Positions 1 to 6,805 of a stretch of DNA of 23,845 bases are shown here, in pieces. This DNA is from an uncultured Prevotella sp. (GTDB lineage Bacteria; Bacteroidota; Bacteroidia; Bacteroidales; Bacteroidaceae): contig CAAGEG010000147.1 in NCBI GenBank assembly GCA_900768785.1, forward strand, positions 1 to 23,845. Reading direction: 5' to 3'. The notes below the pieces were generated by a model that saw only the letters and a program-made list of their open reading frames with translations, was not told the origin of the DNA and made no database searches. Numbering within the stretch: the stretch's first letter is position 1; each line of letters starts with the position of its first letter. The position numbers and the translations under genes were made by a program.

Positions 1-30
1 ATCATAACGTATAAAGATATCAGGCTCCAT
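1..30 (-). CDS. Partial gene running off the left edge (5' end only)
   Basis: Reading leftward from an ATG at 28-30, the frame encodes MEPDIFIRYD and stays open to the window edge. An AAAGG ribosome-site-like motif lies about 7 bases upstream, and a good leftward promoter sits at 132-163. The same frame is also open back to a TAA at 121-123, so a longer product starting at a TTG (112-114) is possible; it would read through residues such as HNIEKSENYFKGVIMEPD. Too little is visible to name a product. The call rests on promoter plus open frame only. Confidence 0.35.
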   Translation of the reverse strand, partial: MEPDIFIRYD

Positions 31-131
31 AATAACGCCTTTAAAATAGTTCTCGCTCTTTTCAATATTATGAGTTATTGTTGCTTGAAACAAGCTGAAT
101 TGATGTAAAAACAATATTGTTTATGAAACTA

Positions 132-163
132 CAAAATTACATTTATTTTTCATTTCTTGCAAA
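132..163 (-). promoter_or_regulatory. Leftward Bacteroidetes-type promoter
   Basis: On the minus strand TTTG (160-163) is followed after exactly 20 bases by TAATTTTG (132-139). This matches the Bacteroidetes primary sigma pattern TTTG-N19-21-TAnnTTTG. It would start transcription near position 125 and drive the partial leftward gene. The same gene-free region (1-322) separates this unit from the rightward lipoprotein genes; apart from the two promoters it is AT-rich with no other structure I can support. Confidence 0.6.
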
Positions 164-279
164 TTCCGATGCGTCATTCTCCTTTTTAAACCTGCAAACG
201 ATGACAACAAAAGATATTAACATTATTAAAAAAAGTATAAATACGCAACAATGATATAGAATTTATATAAAAACAATTG

Positions 280-287
280 TAAATTTG
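280..287 (+). promoter_or_regulatory. Candidate -7 element for the accessory lipoprotein genes
   Basis: TAAATTTG matches the Bacteroidetes -7 consensus TAnnTTTG and lies 35 bases before the ATG at 323. No clear TTTG is found at the expected -33 distance, only an A/T-rich stretch, so the assignment is tentative. Confidence 0.4.
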
Positions 288-322
288 ACGTAAATCATAT
301 AAAAAAATACAGAATTAAAATT

Positions 323-763
323 ATGAAATATATATTTATATACTTAATAGTATTCACTTTTCTTTATTCATGCAATAAGAATAATAGTATCAACAATTTA
401 AAACATCAAGAAATTACGCATCAAAGCAATACACAAAATGATAGTTTAAGTTTCTTAGAAATTAAACCTAAGAAAATCATATTAGGGGATATTAATAAGA
501 AAACACAAAAAAACATTAAAAGAATTGTTGAATTATCAAATAAAGGGAAGGTGCCTATTATAATACATAAAGTAGATATATCATGTGGATGCATAAAAAC
601 GAAACTAACAAAAAATATAATATTACAAAATGAAACAATAAAAATGGAGATTAATGTTCATTCTAAGAACAACAAAGGATATTTTAATAAAGCTATTTTT
701 ATAAAATCAACAGCAAGCAATAATCTTGATTTAATACGAATTCAAGCAAATTTTATTGATTAA
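323..763 (+). CDS. DUF1573-domain lipoprotein
   Basis: A 146-residue envelope protein. Residues 1-17 form a lipoprotein signal ending in the lipobox LYSC (Cys17). Residues about 60-145 match the DUF1573 immunoglobulin-like fold: a strand pattern around LSNKGKVPIIIHKVDISCGC, the conserved CGC pair, and a C-terminal strand LIRIQANF. DUF1573 proteins are common in Bacteroidetes and often sit beside secreted or redox proteins; their molecular role is poorly defined. It starts 35 bases after a -7-like element and is followed after 37 bases by the fulvocin-C-like lipoprotein gene, so co-transcription is likely. Codon use is extremely AT-rich compared with genes after position 2200, which suggests an acquired or fast-evolving cluster. 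Confidence 0.8.
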   Translation: MKYIFIYLIVFTFLYSCNKNNSINNLKHQEITHQSNTQNDSLSFLEIKPKKIILGDINKKTQKNIKRIVELSNKGKVPIIIHKVDISCGCIKTKLTKNIILQNETIKMEINVHSKNNKGYFNKAIFIKSTASNNLDLIRIQANFID

Positions 764-800
764 ATTATTATTATATTTATAAATAAAACAATTTAATATT

Positions 801-1475
801 ATGAAGAAATTACATTTTATCTTATTATTATTTGTATGTTTATGCTTTTCATGTTCTGACAATGAAACCATTTATAGTTGTGATGAAACAACTAATAAGT
901 GGGTAAAGAAAAATATATCTACAATAAGAACAATGTCAAGAGAGCAATGGAAATCATTAAATATCAATAAAAAGATTGCTGCTTTCAGAGTATTTTCAAA
1001 AGAACAAAGGATTTCTTTTTGGAAAGATAAAATAAATGAAACATTGAAACTTGATTGGTCTAAATCAGAAAAAGCACATATCTTAAAATTATATTGGTTT
1101 ATTATAAATAATACAGATATGTTTAGTGACGATGTTATGACTGATGAAATGCGGGATAAATATGATCTGTTTTTTTATGATTGGGTAGAAACAGCAAAAA
1201 ACAAACTAAAATGGGATATGAAAACTATTGTTTCTATTGCTGCTTCTGGAGAAGAATTGGTTGATAAAAACGGTATTAGCTCAAACACATTTGGCTTCGA
1301 AGACTCATCTGGTGATATCATTGATGTTTCTTGTCATTGTAATATAACCTACGATTTTTGTAGTGTTCCTTTTAATAATGCATCTTGTATTGATACTAAA
1401 TGCGAAGGTACAACAACTGGATGTGGCTGGCTTCTTATAAATCCATGCAACGGAAGGTGTGATGATATATTATAA
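801..1475 (+). CDS. Lipoprotein with C-terminal fulvocin-C-like eight-cysteine module
   Basis: A 224-residue lipoprotein. The signal ends in LCFSC (Cys18), followed by SDNE, an acidic run resembling the lipoprotein export signal that sends Bacteroidetes lipoproteins to the outer leaflet. Residues 27-165 are a helical region rich in charged residues (CDETTNKWVKKN near the start). Residues 178-220 contain eight cysteines at 178, 180, 187, 196, 201, 208, 216 and 220. The CxC-x6-C opening and the TGCG motif before the last cysteines resemble fulvocin C, a disulfide-rich bacteriocin of Myxococcus fulvus with eight cysteines. I recognise it as the bacteriocin fulvocin C-related family known in Bacteroidetes; bacteriocin activity is unproven. 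No dedicated exporter or obvious immunity gene is adjacent, although the small membrane protein downstream could be considered. Very AT-rich, like its DUF1573 neighbour. Confidence 0.72.
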   Translation: MKKLHFILLLFVCLCFSCSDNETIYSCDETTNKWVKKNISTIRTMSREQWKSLNINKKIAAFRVFSKEQRISFWKDKINETLKLDWSKSEKAHILKLYWFIINNTDMFSDDVMTDEMRDKYDLFFYDWVETAKNKLKWDMKTIVSIAASGEELVDKNGISSNTFGFEDSSGDIIDVSCHCNITYDFCSVPFNNASCIDTKCEGTTTGCGWLLINPCNGRCDDIL

Positions 1476-1516
1476 TCAAAGAACTATATTATTAACTTTT
1501 TAAATCCCAAACCATT

Positions 1517-1924
1517 ATGAAAGAGTATGTTTTATCGTTTCTAACTTCAGCCATTGCGCTATTTGTTTCTACTCTCGTCTTTCTTTTAGACATCAAAATA
1601 GTATCTACGCTACCTTGTATTCTGCTTGCAGCAATTGTATTGTTACGTCTTCGCAATGTTGAACGCAAAGGTTTGGACGTGCAACGCCATATAGCCGCCA
1701 TCGTAGGTGGGGTGTTTTTCTTCCTTATTGTGGCTATATTCCCTTACGGTGATGAAATCTACAAATTTTTCTCATTGATATTCTTATATGGTTGGAGCGC
1801 ATCGGCACTTTTAGCATGTATGTTCCACAGATACAAAACAGTGACTATTGGCATCACAGCACTTATTTTATGGCTCACATATGCCTGTTTTGCCGTTACG
1901 GCATGGTACTCTTTTATCGGTTGA
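1517..1924 (+). CDS. Small polytopic membrane protein, unknown function
   Basis: A 135-residue protein with four or five hydrophobic segments (about 5-24, 27-45, 58-76, 82-102 and 107-131), joined by a short basic loop around residues 45-57 (RLRNVERKGLDVQRH). No signal peptide, cysteine pair or catalytic motif points to a function and I do not recognise the family. It begins 41 bases after the fulvocin-like gene on the same strand, so it may be the last gene of that unit. Its base composition, however, is closer to the downstream core genes than to the two AT-rich lipoprotein genes, so linkage may be coincidental. An immunity or transporter role would be speculation. Confidence 0.65.
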   Translation: MKEYVLSFLTSAIALFVSTLVFLLDIKIVSTLPCILLAAIVLLRLRNVERKGLDVQRHIAAIVGGVFFFLIVAIFPYGDEIYKFFSLIFLYGWSASALLACMFHRYKTVTIGITALILWLTYACFAVTAWYSFIG

Positions 1925-2040
1925 AAAACATCTTAAGCATACAAAAAGAGACTCGTTGGCACAATTGGAGTATTTGTTTAGAACATACATTTAACTATCT
2001 GCTGACAACACACCATTATAGTTAAAAAACATTACTATGG

Positions 2041-2103
2041 TACTTACGACTCGTAAACACTATGTTTAGACATGCTAAACACCATGTTTACGAGTCGTAA
2101 GTA
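2041..2103. repeat. Perfect 19-bp inverted repeat (hairpin/cruciform)
   Basis: TACTTACGACTCGTAAACA (2041-2059) is matched by its exact reverse complement at 2085-2103. The 25-base loop itself contains GTTTAG/CTAAAC arms (2064-2069 and 2075-2080). There is no downstream T-run, so a simple intrinsic terminator is not the obvious explanation. It overlaps the 22-bp repeat array. Confidence 0.85.
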
Positions 2104-2135
2104 TGGTGTTTACAAAATGCAAGTTACGTGTTTAT
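2048..2135. repeat. 22-bp-period array of TAAAC-N5-GTTTA dyads (array 1)
   Basis: Four consecutive 22-base units (2048, 2070, 2092, 2114), each a 5-base spacer plus a 17-base core. The first two cores are GTAAACACTATGTTTAG and CTAAACACCATGTTTAC; the third and fourth are degenerate (GTAAGTATGGTGTTTAC, GCAAGTTACGTGTTTAT). The array fills the middle of the 293-base gap between the small membrane protein and the T9SS plug gene. The same family recurs at 14584-14688. The function is unknown: operator array, nucleoid-protein site and mobile intergenic repeat are all possible. Confidence 0.75.
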
Positions 2136-2217
2136 GAAAAGCAGCTTTTATGTTGTAAACAATAAAGAATGGCGTTGATGCGTTAAATAAATAAAGACAC
2201 GACAAAAAAGCTACTAC

Positions 2218-3489
2218 ATGAGAACATATATATATGCTTATTCAAGGTTGTTGGTTGCAATATTAGCTATGATAACCGGCATAGGAGCATCTGCCCAATA
2301 TAACATTATCTACGACAAAAACATAGCTACGTTGCAAGTAAGTGCGGGATATGACATGATGAATATGCCGGTTGTGAGGCTTGGCAGTCATAGCATAAAG
2401 GACAGAATAATCATAAGTTTTGATGATTTTACGCATCAATACAACCGCTATACATACAAGATAGAACATTGTGAAGCCGACTGGAGCGTTTCGGAACAGC
2501 TGTTTGAGAGTGATTATATTGAAGGGTTTTATGACGGCAACACAATAGACGACCTTGCGGAATCGCTTGGTACCTATGCACAATATACCAACTACAAACT
2601 GACAATCCCCAACGAGAGATGCAGCATAAAGATGAGTGGCAACTACAGACTGACGGTTTACGACGAGAACGATAATAACCGCAAAGTGCTGGAAGCATGT
2701 TTCATGGTGGTAGAGCCTATAACGAGAGTGGCTATGAGCGTGTCTTCAAATACCGATATAGATATTAACAAGCGGCATCAACAGGTTTCAATAGGCTTGG
2801 ACTACGGAGTTCTTAATGTCACAGACCCTGCCGGGCAGATTAAAACTACCGTTTTACAGAACGGATGTTGGGCAACCGCCGTTAGAAATGCAAAGGCACA
2901 AATAAACACAGGTAGCGGTTTGAAGTGGGAACATTGCAGACAACTGATATTTCCTGCGGGGAACGAATATCACAAATATGAAATTCTTGACGTCTCACAC
3001 CCTACAATGGGAATAGAACGCATAGATTGGGACGGCACAACCTATCAAGTTTATCCTTTCATAAACGAGCCCAGACCGAACTATCTATATGATGAAGATG
3101 CCGATGGAGCATTTTTTATAAGAAATAGCGACAATATTGACAACGACATAGCTTGCGAGTACGTAACCGTAAACTACACACTTAAATGTCCACAACCTGT
3201 TAATGGCGACGTATATATCAATGGTAGGTGGACCTATGACAGGGCTTTGCCGGAATATAAAATGACTTATGACCCCGTAGAAAGATGCTATAGAGCTTCC
3301 ATAAGGCAGAAACAAGGTTACTATTCTTATAGATACGTGATGATAGATGCCACAGGCAGATGGCTGACTATGCCAACCGAAGGTGACTATTGGCAGACAG
3401 AGAACCGCTATCAATCACTTATCTACTATAAAGGTATAGGCGACAGGGCTGACAAACTTGTGGGTTATGGTGTCGTAATGAGCAACTGA
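2218..3489 (+). CDS. Type IX secretion system plug-domain protein (DUF5103)
   Basis: A 423-residue exported protein. Residues 1-27 form a Sec signal peptide ending GASAQ. The mature start, YNIIYDKNIATLQVSAGYDMM, and the following YKIEHCEADW and GNYRLTVYDEN segments are typical of the Bacteroidetes DUF5103 family, whose N-terminal domain is described as a T9SS plug domain. Related plug proteins occupy the SprA outer-membrane translocon. The length is normal for the family. It is a single gene with its own 293-base upstream gap containing a dyad repeat array, and it converges with the ABC permease gene. The role as a translocon plug is from family knowledge; a direct part in T9SS here is inferred, since no other T9SS gene is in the window. 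Confidence 0.85.
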   Translation: MRTYIYAYSRLLVAILAMITGIGASAQYNIIYDKNIATLQVSAGYDMMNMPVVRLGSHSIKDRIIISFDDFTHQYNRYTYKIEHCEADWSVSEQLFESDYIEGFYDGNTIDDLAESLGTYAQYTNYKLTIPNERCSIKMSGNYRLTVYDENDNNRKVLEACFMVVEPITRVAMSVSSNTDIDINKRHQQVSIGLDYGVLNVTDPAGQIKTTVLQNGCWATAVRNAKAQINTGSGLKWEHCRQLIFPAGNEYHKYEILDVSHPTMGIERIDWDGTTYQVYPFINEPRPNYLYDEDADGAFFIRNSDNIDNDIACEYVTVNYTLKCPQPVNGDVYINGRWTYDRALPEYKMTYDPVERCYRASIRQKQGYYSYRYVMIDATGRWLTMPTEGDYWQTENRYQSLIYYKGIGDRADKLVGYGVVMSN

Positions 3490-3571
3490 CAACAGCCATA
3501 AGCGATGTTTAGACTCATAAAGTCATTACATCGCAAACATGAAAGAGGCTGTATGGCAGGTCGGTTGTCAG
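3486..3571. terminator. Nested inverted repeats between convergent genes, possible bidirectional terminator
   Basis: Four nested pairs lie between and slightly over the two stop codons: CTGACAAC/GTTGTCAG (3486-3493, 3564-3571), GCCATA/TATGGC (3495-3500, 3552-3557), GCGATGT/ACATCGC (3502-3508, 3528-3534) and GACT/AGTC (3512-3515, 3521-3524). The inner stem-loop is compact; the outer pairs are asymmetric. There is no strong T-run on either strand, so termination is inferred from position. Confidence 0.45.
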
Positions 3572-4761
3572 TCGTGCCAAAGGCTCTTCACCTTGTTATG
3601 AATAGCCAAAACATTAACACAAGAGACGATAACAAAGAGAGCGGCACCTAACAACAACATAGGCAGCACCGTGCCGTCGGGCATTTCGGGAAACAAAGTA
3701 ATTATTGTATCCATATAACTGCCACGAACAAGGAGCGTTGTCAATATAGCTATAACAAGTACGAAAGCATTTAAGCCCACAGTAAGAAGGATATAAGGAC
3801 CGGAAACCTTAAACGGACTGTAGCCTATCAACAAAAGATTTTGCAACTTATAAGCGTTTTTCTGAACAAGCAAATATATGCTTAGCATCAGAATATAGAA
3901 ACTTAACAGACTGATAATAACGCCTACAGACATCACAATAACTACAAGCATACGCAAGAACCATGCCGTTTTCTCTCCTTGAAGCTTGTCATCATCAACC
4001 TCATACCCGTTGTTTTCAAGATATGCAGCAACGTTTTCGTCGGCGGGATTACCCACTTCAATAAGCATACGTGTGGGCTCTGATATCTGAGAAGACGCAA
4101 AACGGGAGTTGCTCCAATCCATAAACGACTGCGGAACCAATATAGTATTTAGTCGTCCGGAAAAGCCTATCACTTTGCCTTTAAACTCTTCACGCAAGTC
4201 ATTACCATGAATGAAGATGCGAAAGTCTATCATTCCTACAAGCCCGTCACTTATTTTGGGCAACGAACGTTGACCTGCAAAACCGAAATTATACATATTT
4301 ATATATGTTCGGGGCAATATTACGGGCACCTCATGAGCACCTTCTTGATACTTCCAATCGTGAAGTGGCACATCAATAAACTCATCCGGCACACTCTCAA
4401 AAAACAGTTCAGAACTAAGAACCTTCTGACCGTTGATGCCCATATCAGCATCTACCTTATACTCGGCAGATGTAAAACGACCTGCTTTCTTTACAAATGG
4501 ACGTGACGAAAGTTCTGTTTGCTCATCCAAAGTAAATGTATTTGAATTGCCTGTTAACCCACCTGCAACTCCTATCCTTTTGCTTACGATGAGATAATCT
4601 GCTTTCATAAAACTGTCTTGTGAGGTAAAAAGAGGTACCACATCATTATAAAACTGATAGCCAAGCAATACTATCAACACGCCAAACAAGTCGGCAAGAG
4701 CAAAGCCGATAAATTGCGGCACACTTATATGCTGTCTTAATAACTTCCAAATCAATATCAT
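3568..4761 (-). CDS. ABC transporter permease, FtsX/LolE-like
   Basis: A 397-residue integral membrane protein with MacB/FtsX topology. One N-terminal membrane segment (about 15-36) is followed by a large periplasmic domain (about 40-260) and three C-terminal segments (about 267-298, 317-345 and 367-388) containing the loop QNLLLIGYSP typical of FtsX-fold permeases. Its start overlaps the stop of the ATPase gene by 4 bases (ATGA), so the two are translationally coupled and form one transporter. Such pairs move lipoproteins, peptides or act mechanically on periplasmic partners. The substrate is not visible; the DUF4836 lipoprotein encoded just upstream is a possible partner by context only. 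Confidence 0.85.
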   Translation of the reverse strand: MILIWKLLRQHISVPQFIGFALADLFGVLIVLLGYQFYNDVVPLFTSQDSFMKADYLIVSKRIGVAGGLTGNSNTFTLDEQTELSSRPFVKKAGRFTSAEYKVDADMGINGQKVLSSELFFESVPDEFIDVPLHDWKYQEGAHEVPVILPRTYINMYNFGFAGQRSLPKISDGLVGMIDFRIFIHGNDLREEFKGKVIGFSGRLNTILVPQSFMDWSNSRFASSQISEPTRMLIEVGNPADENVAAYLENNGYEVDDDKLQGEKTAWFLRMLVVIVMSVGVIISLLSFYILMLSIYLLVQKNAYKLQNLLLIGYSPFKVSGPYILLTVGLNAFVLVIAILTTLLVRGSYMDTIITLFPEMPDGTVLPMLLLGAALFVIVSCVNVLAIHNKVKSLWHD

Positions 4762-5402
4762 AATCTGAATATCTTATCGTATTCCAAATCTATATGCTTA
4801 CCTATGCTTGTCACAATAACGCCTGCGCCTTGTGCATGTGCCTCTTCCAGCATGATGCGACCCATTATTTCGGAGTTACAATCATCAAGATGACTTATCG
4901 GTTCGTCGGCTAAAAGAAAATCAAAAGGCTGAACAAGAGCACGCATCATAGCTACTCGCTGTTGCTGACCAAAGGACATGCGACCGACTTTCACGTCACG
5001 TTTGTCATCAATTCCAAGCATTTCGAACCAACGATTTATACATTCCTTTGTCTTAAATCCCGTGAGACGATTTTTTATCTCCACGTTTTCGTATGCCGTA
5101 AGCTCCGGAAAGAGGCGCAATTCTTGAAAGAGACAACTAATATTTTGCTGGCGAACGGCAACCCAATCTGATGTTCCGTAAGTGGAAATATCTGTTTTAT
5201 CAAAACAAATCTTGCCTGTATAGTCACGACGATAGCCGAGAATGTAACTGCAAAACGTGCTTTTGCCCTTGCCGCTGGCTGCTTCTACAAGATAAAGGTC
5301 GCCTTTTCGGAAGGTTGCTTCTGCATCCCAAATTTCAGAATCATGATTGTCGGCAGAGGCAAACACCTCAGGAACGACTTGTAAAAAAGAGATATTGTTC
5401 AT
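4758..5402 (-). CDS. ABC transporter ATP-binding protein, LolD-like, with divergent motifs
   Basis: A 214-residue cytoplasmic ATPase partner of the FtsX-like permease. Visible motifs are a Walker A of form AASGKGKST (first Gly replaced by Ala), a Q-loop in NISCLFQELRLFPELTAYEN, a signature MSFGQQQR in place of LSGGQ, a Walker B FDFLLADEP and a D-loop SHLDD. The switch histidine expected in VTHD is absent: the sequence reads VTSIGKH, placing Ser at that site with a His three residues later. The Walker B glutamate remains, so some ATPase activity is plausible. It lies 6 bases after the DUF4836 gene and overlaps the permease gene by 4 bases. The length is normal for LolD/FtsE-type ATPases. Confidence 0.85.
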   Translation of the reverse strand: MNNISFLQVVPEVFASADNHDSEIWDAEATFRKGDLYLVEAASGKGKSTFCSYILGYRRDYTGKICFDKTDISTYGTSDWVAVRQQNISCLFQELRLFPELTAYENVEIKNRLTGFKTKECINRWFEMLGIDDKRDVKVGRMSFGQQQRVAMMRALVQPFDFLLADEPISHLDDCNSEIMGRIMLEEAHAQGAGVIVTSIGKHIDLEYDKIFRL

Positions 5403-5408
5403 AATAAT

Positions 5409-6788
5409 CTACTCTCCGTTATCTGTAATAACGATATATTTAACATCTCCCAATAAAGAAGAGACAACGCCGGAGGCTAAAGAACCGGTAATAACAGGTA
5501 TGTTGGCTACCACACAAAAGCGATGTCCCTTGATGAAAGAAAGCACTTCTCGTGGCAAAGGACGTGTGGCGGGAGCCACAGACTGCCGAGCTTCCGACAA
5601 CGAACTGCCTGAATAGTATTTCATATCCGGCGTAATACCGAAATAATAATTAAATCCATTACCTTCATAACAATAGGTTTCATTACCGCAATCTTTAATG
5701 GTTGCACCTTGCGGACACGACTTTTTCCAATAAGGAATATCGGCAAGGAAGGTCTTATCTTTCAATTCTCCTGCAAGCGACAACGACACTTTGGCATCGG
5801 AACCGGTCTCTTCTGATGTGAAAGAATTGAACATTCGAGGTAGCAAAACAGCTATTTCGCCATTCATACTACCTATTATCTTATCCATATCAACAGCCAT
5901 GTTCATGCCCGCAAGCAGAGTTTGAAACATTTGGTCTTTGCGTAACATGTCTATAAAATCAAGTCCGGAAACATTAACAAACACTCCCAAAGCTGCATCC
6001 GAAGACATAGAGTTGGCAAAGACGGCACTTAGAGGTCTGAACTTGCTGCGTGACTTTTCCAAACCGGCGTTTATCGTGGCATTAGGAGATGAAGTTGAGA
6101 CACTAACGTTTACAAATCCTTCGGCTATATCGGCTCCTACCGATGCTTCGACAATAATTTGAGAAGGCTCTGTATTTGCCGGAGCACCCAAAACAAAGAG
6201 AGAATGAAGTTTCTCAGGCAGGGCTGACACTCGCGAAACAATATTTATGGGGCCTTGCATAGCTGACAGGCGTTCAAAGAGTGGCGAGTTTTTGATGCTA
6301 TGTTCCTCATCTTGTTTAAGCAAACGACTGATTTGGCGCATCACAACCGAATGTTGAGCAGGCAAAGAAGGTCCCATTACAACAAGCACATCTGATGTAT
6401 AGCCAAGCACCCACTTGTCTTTGATGACCGAAAACCATTTATCTCTTTTCTCTTTCGGCTGAGTTGCACTACCCTTTTTGCTTAGACGAAGCAACAAATC
6501 ATTAAAGTTGTCAATATCAGATACCTTCGCCGTCAATCCCAAGTTGCCGTCTACGGTCTCGAAAAGATATATTTTTGATGTCAAATCCAAGCCTGTTTCA
6601 GACAAATCTTCCGTTTCCAACACTTGTTGCAAAGCGTTTTTAAACTTGTCACCTTTGGATATGGCAGAGCCATCTACGGCAACTATTGCCGTGCTGTTGC
6701 CTGGTATTGAGTTGATATAATCATCAGCACAAGATGTAAACGACAATATTGCCGATATCAACAATAAAGAAATGAAAATGTTTTTCAT
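5409..6788 (-). CDS. DUF4836 family lipoprotein
   Basis: A 459-residue protein. I place the start at the ATG at 6786-6788 because it gives a lipoprotein signal (MKNIFISLLLISAILSFTSC, lipobox FTSC, Cys20) and follows a strong GGAAGGA site at 6797-6803; a second ATG directly before it is equally possible. A longer frame to 6875 would overlap RsmE and lacks a signal. The body (IPGNSTAIVAVDG near the start; alternating GNLGLTAKVSD and VLGYTSDVLVVMG strands) matches DUF4836, a Bacteroidetes envelope family of unknown function. It is located between rsmE (17 bases) and the ABC ATPase gene (6 bases), suggesting cotranscription with both. Confidence 0.8.
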   Translation of the reverse strand: MKNIFISLLLISAILSFTSCADDYINSIPGNSTAIVAVDGSAISKGDKFKNALQQVLETEDLSETGLDLTSKIYLFETVDGNLGLTAKVSDIDNFNDLLLRLSKKGSATQPKEKRDKWFSVIKDKWVLGYTSDVLVVMGPSLPAQHSVVMRQISRLLKQDEEHSIKNSPLFERLSAMQGPINIVSRVSALPEKLHSLFVLGAPANTEPSQIIVEASVGADIAEGFVNVSVSTSSPNATINAGLEKSRSKFRPLSAVFANSMSSDAALGVFVNVSGLDFIDMLRKDQMFQTLLAGMNMAVDMDKIIGSMNGEIAVLLPRMFNSFTSEETGSDAKVSLSLAGELKDKTFLADIPYWKKSCPQGATIKDCGNETYCYEGNGFNYYFGITPDMKYYSGSSLSEARQSVAPATRPLPREVLSFIKGHRFCVVANIPVITGSLASGVVSSLLGDVKYIVITDNGE

Positions 6789-6805
6789 CATGTTTATCCT
6801 TCCAA

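Noticed and set aside
1792..2025. 77-codon frame overlapping the small membrane protein gene
   Set aside because: Overlaps the better-supported frame 1517-1924, no signal or domain, composition typical of chance.
2041..2135. CRISPR-like array
   Set aside because: Units follow each other every 22 bases with only 5-base spacers and the cores are imperfect; there are no 25-40 base unique spacers and no cas genes.
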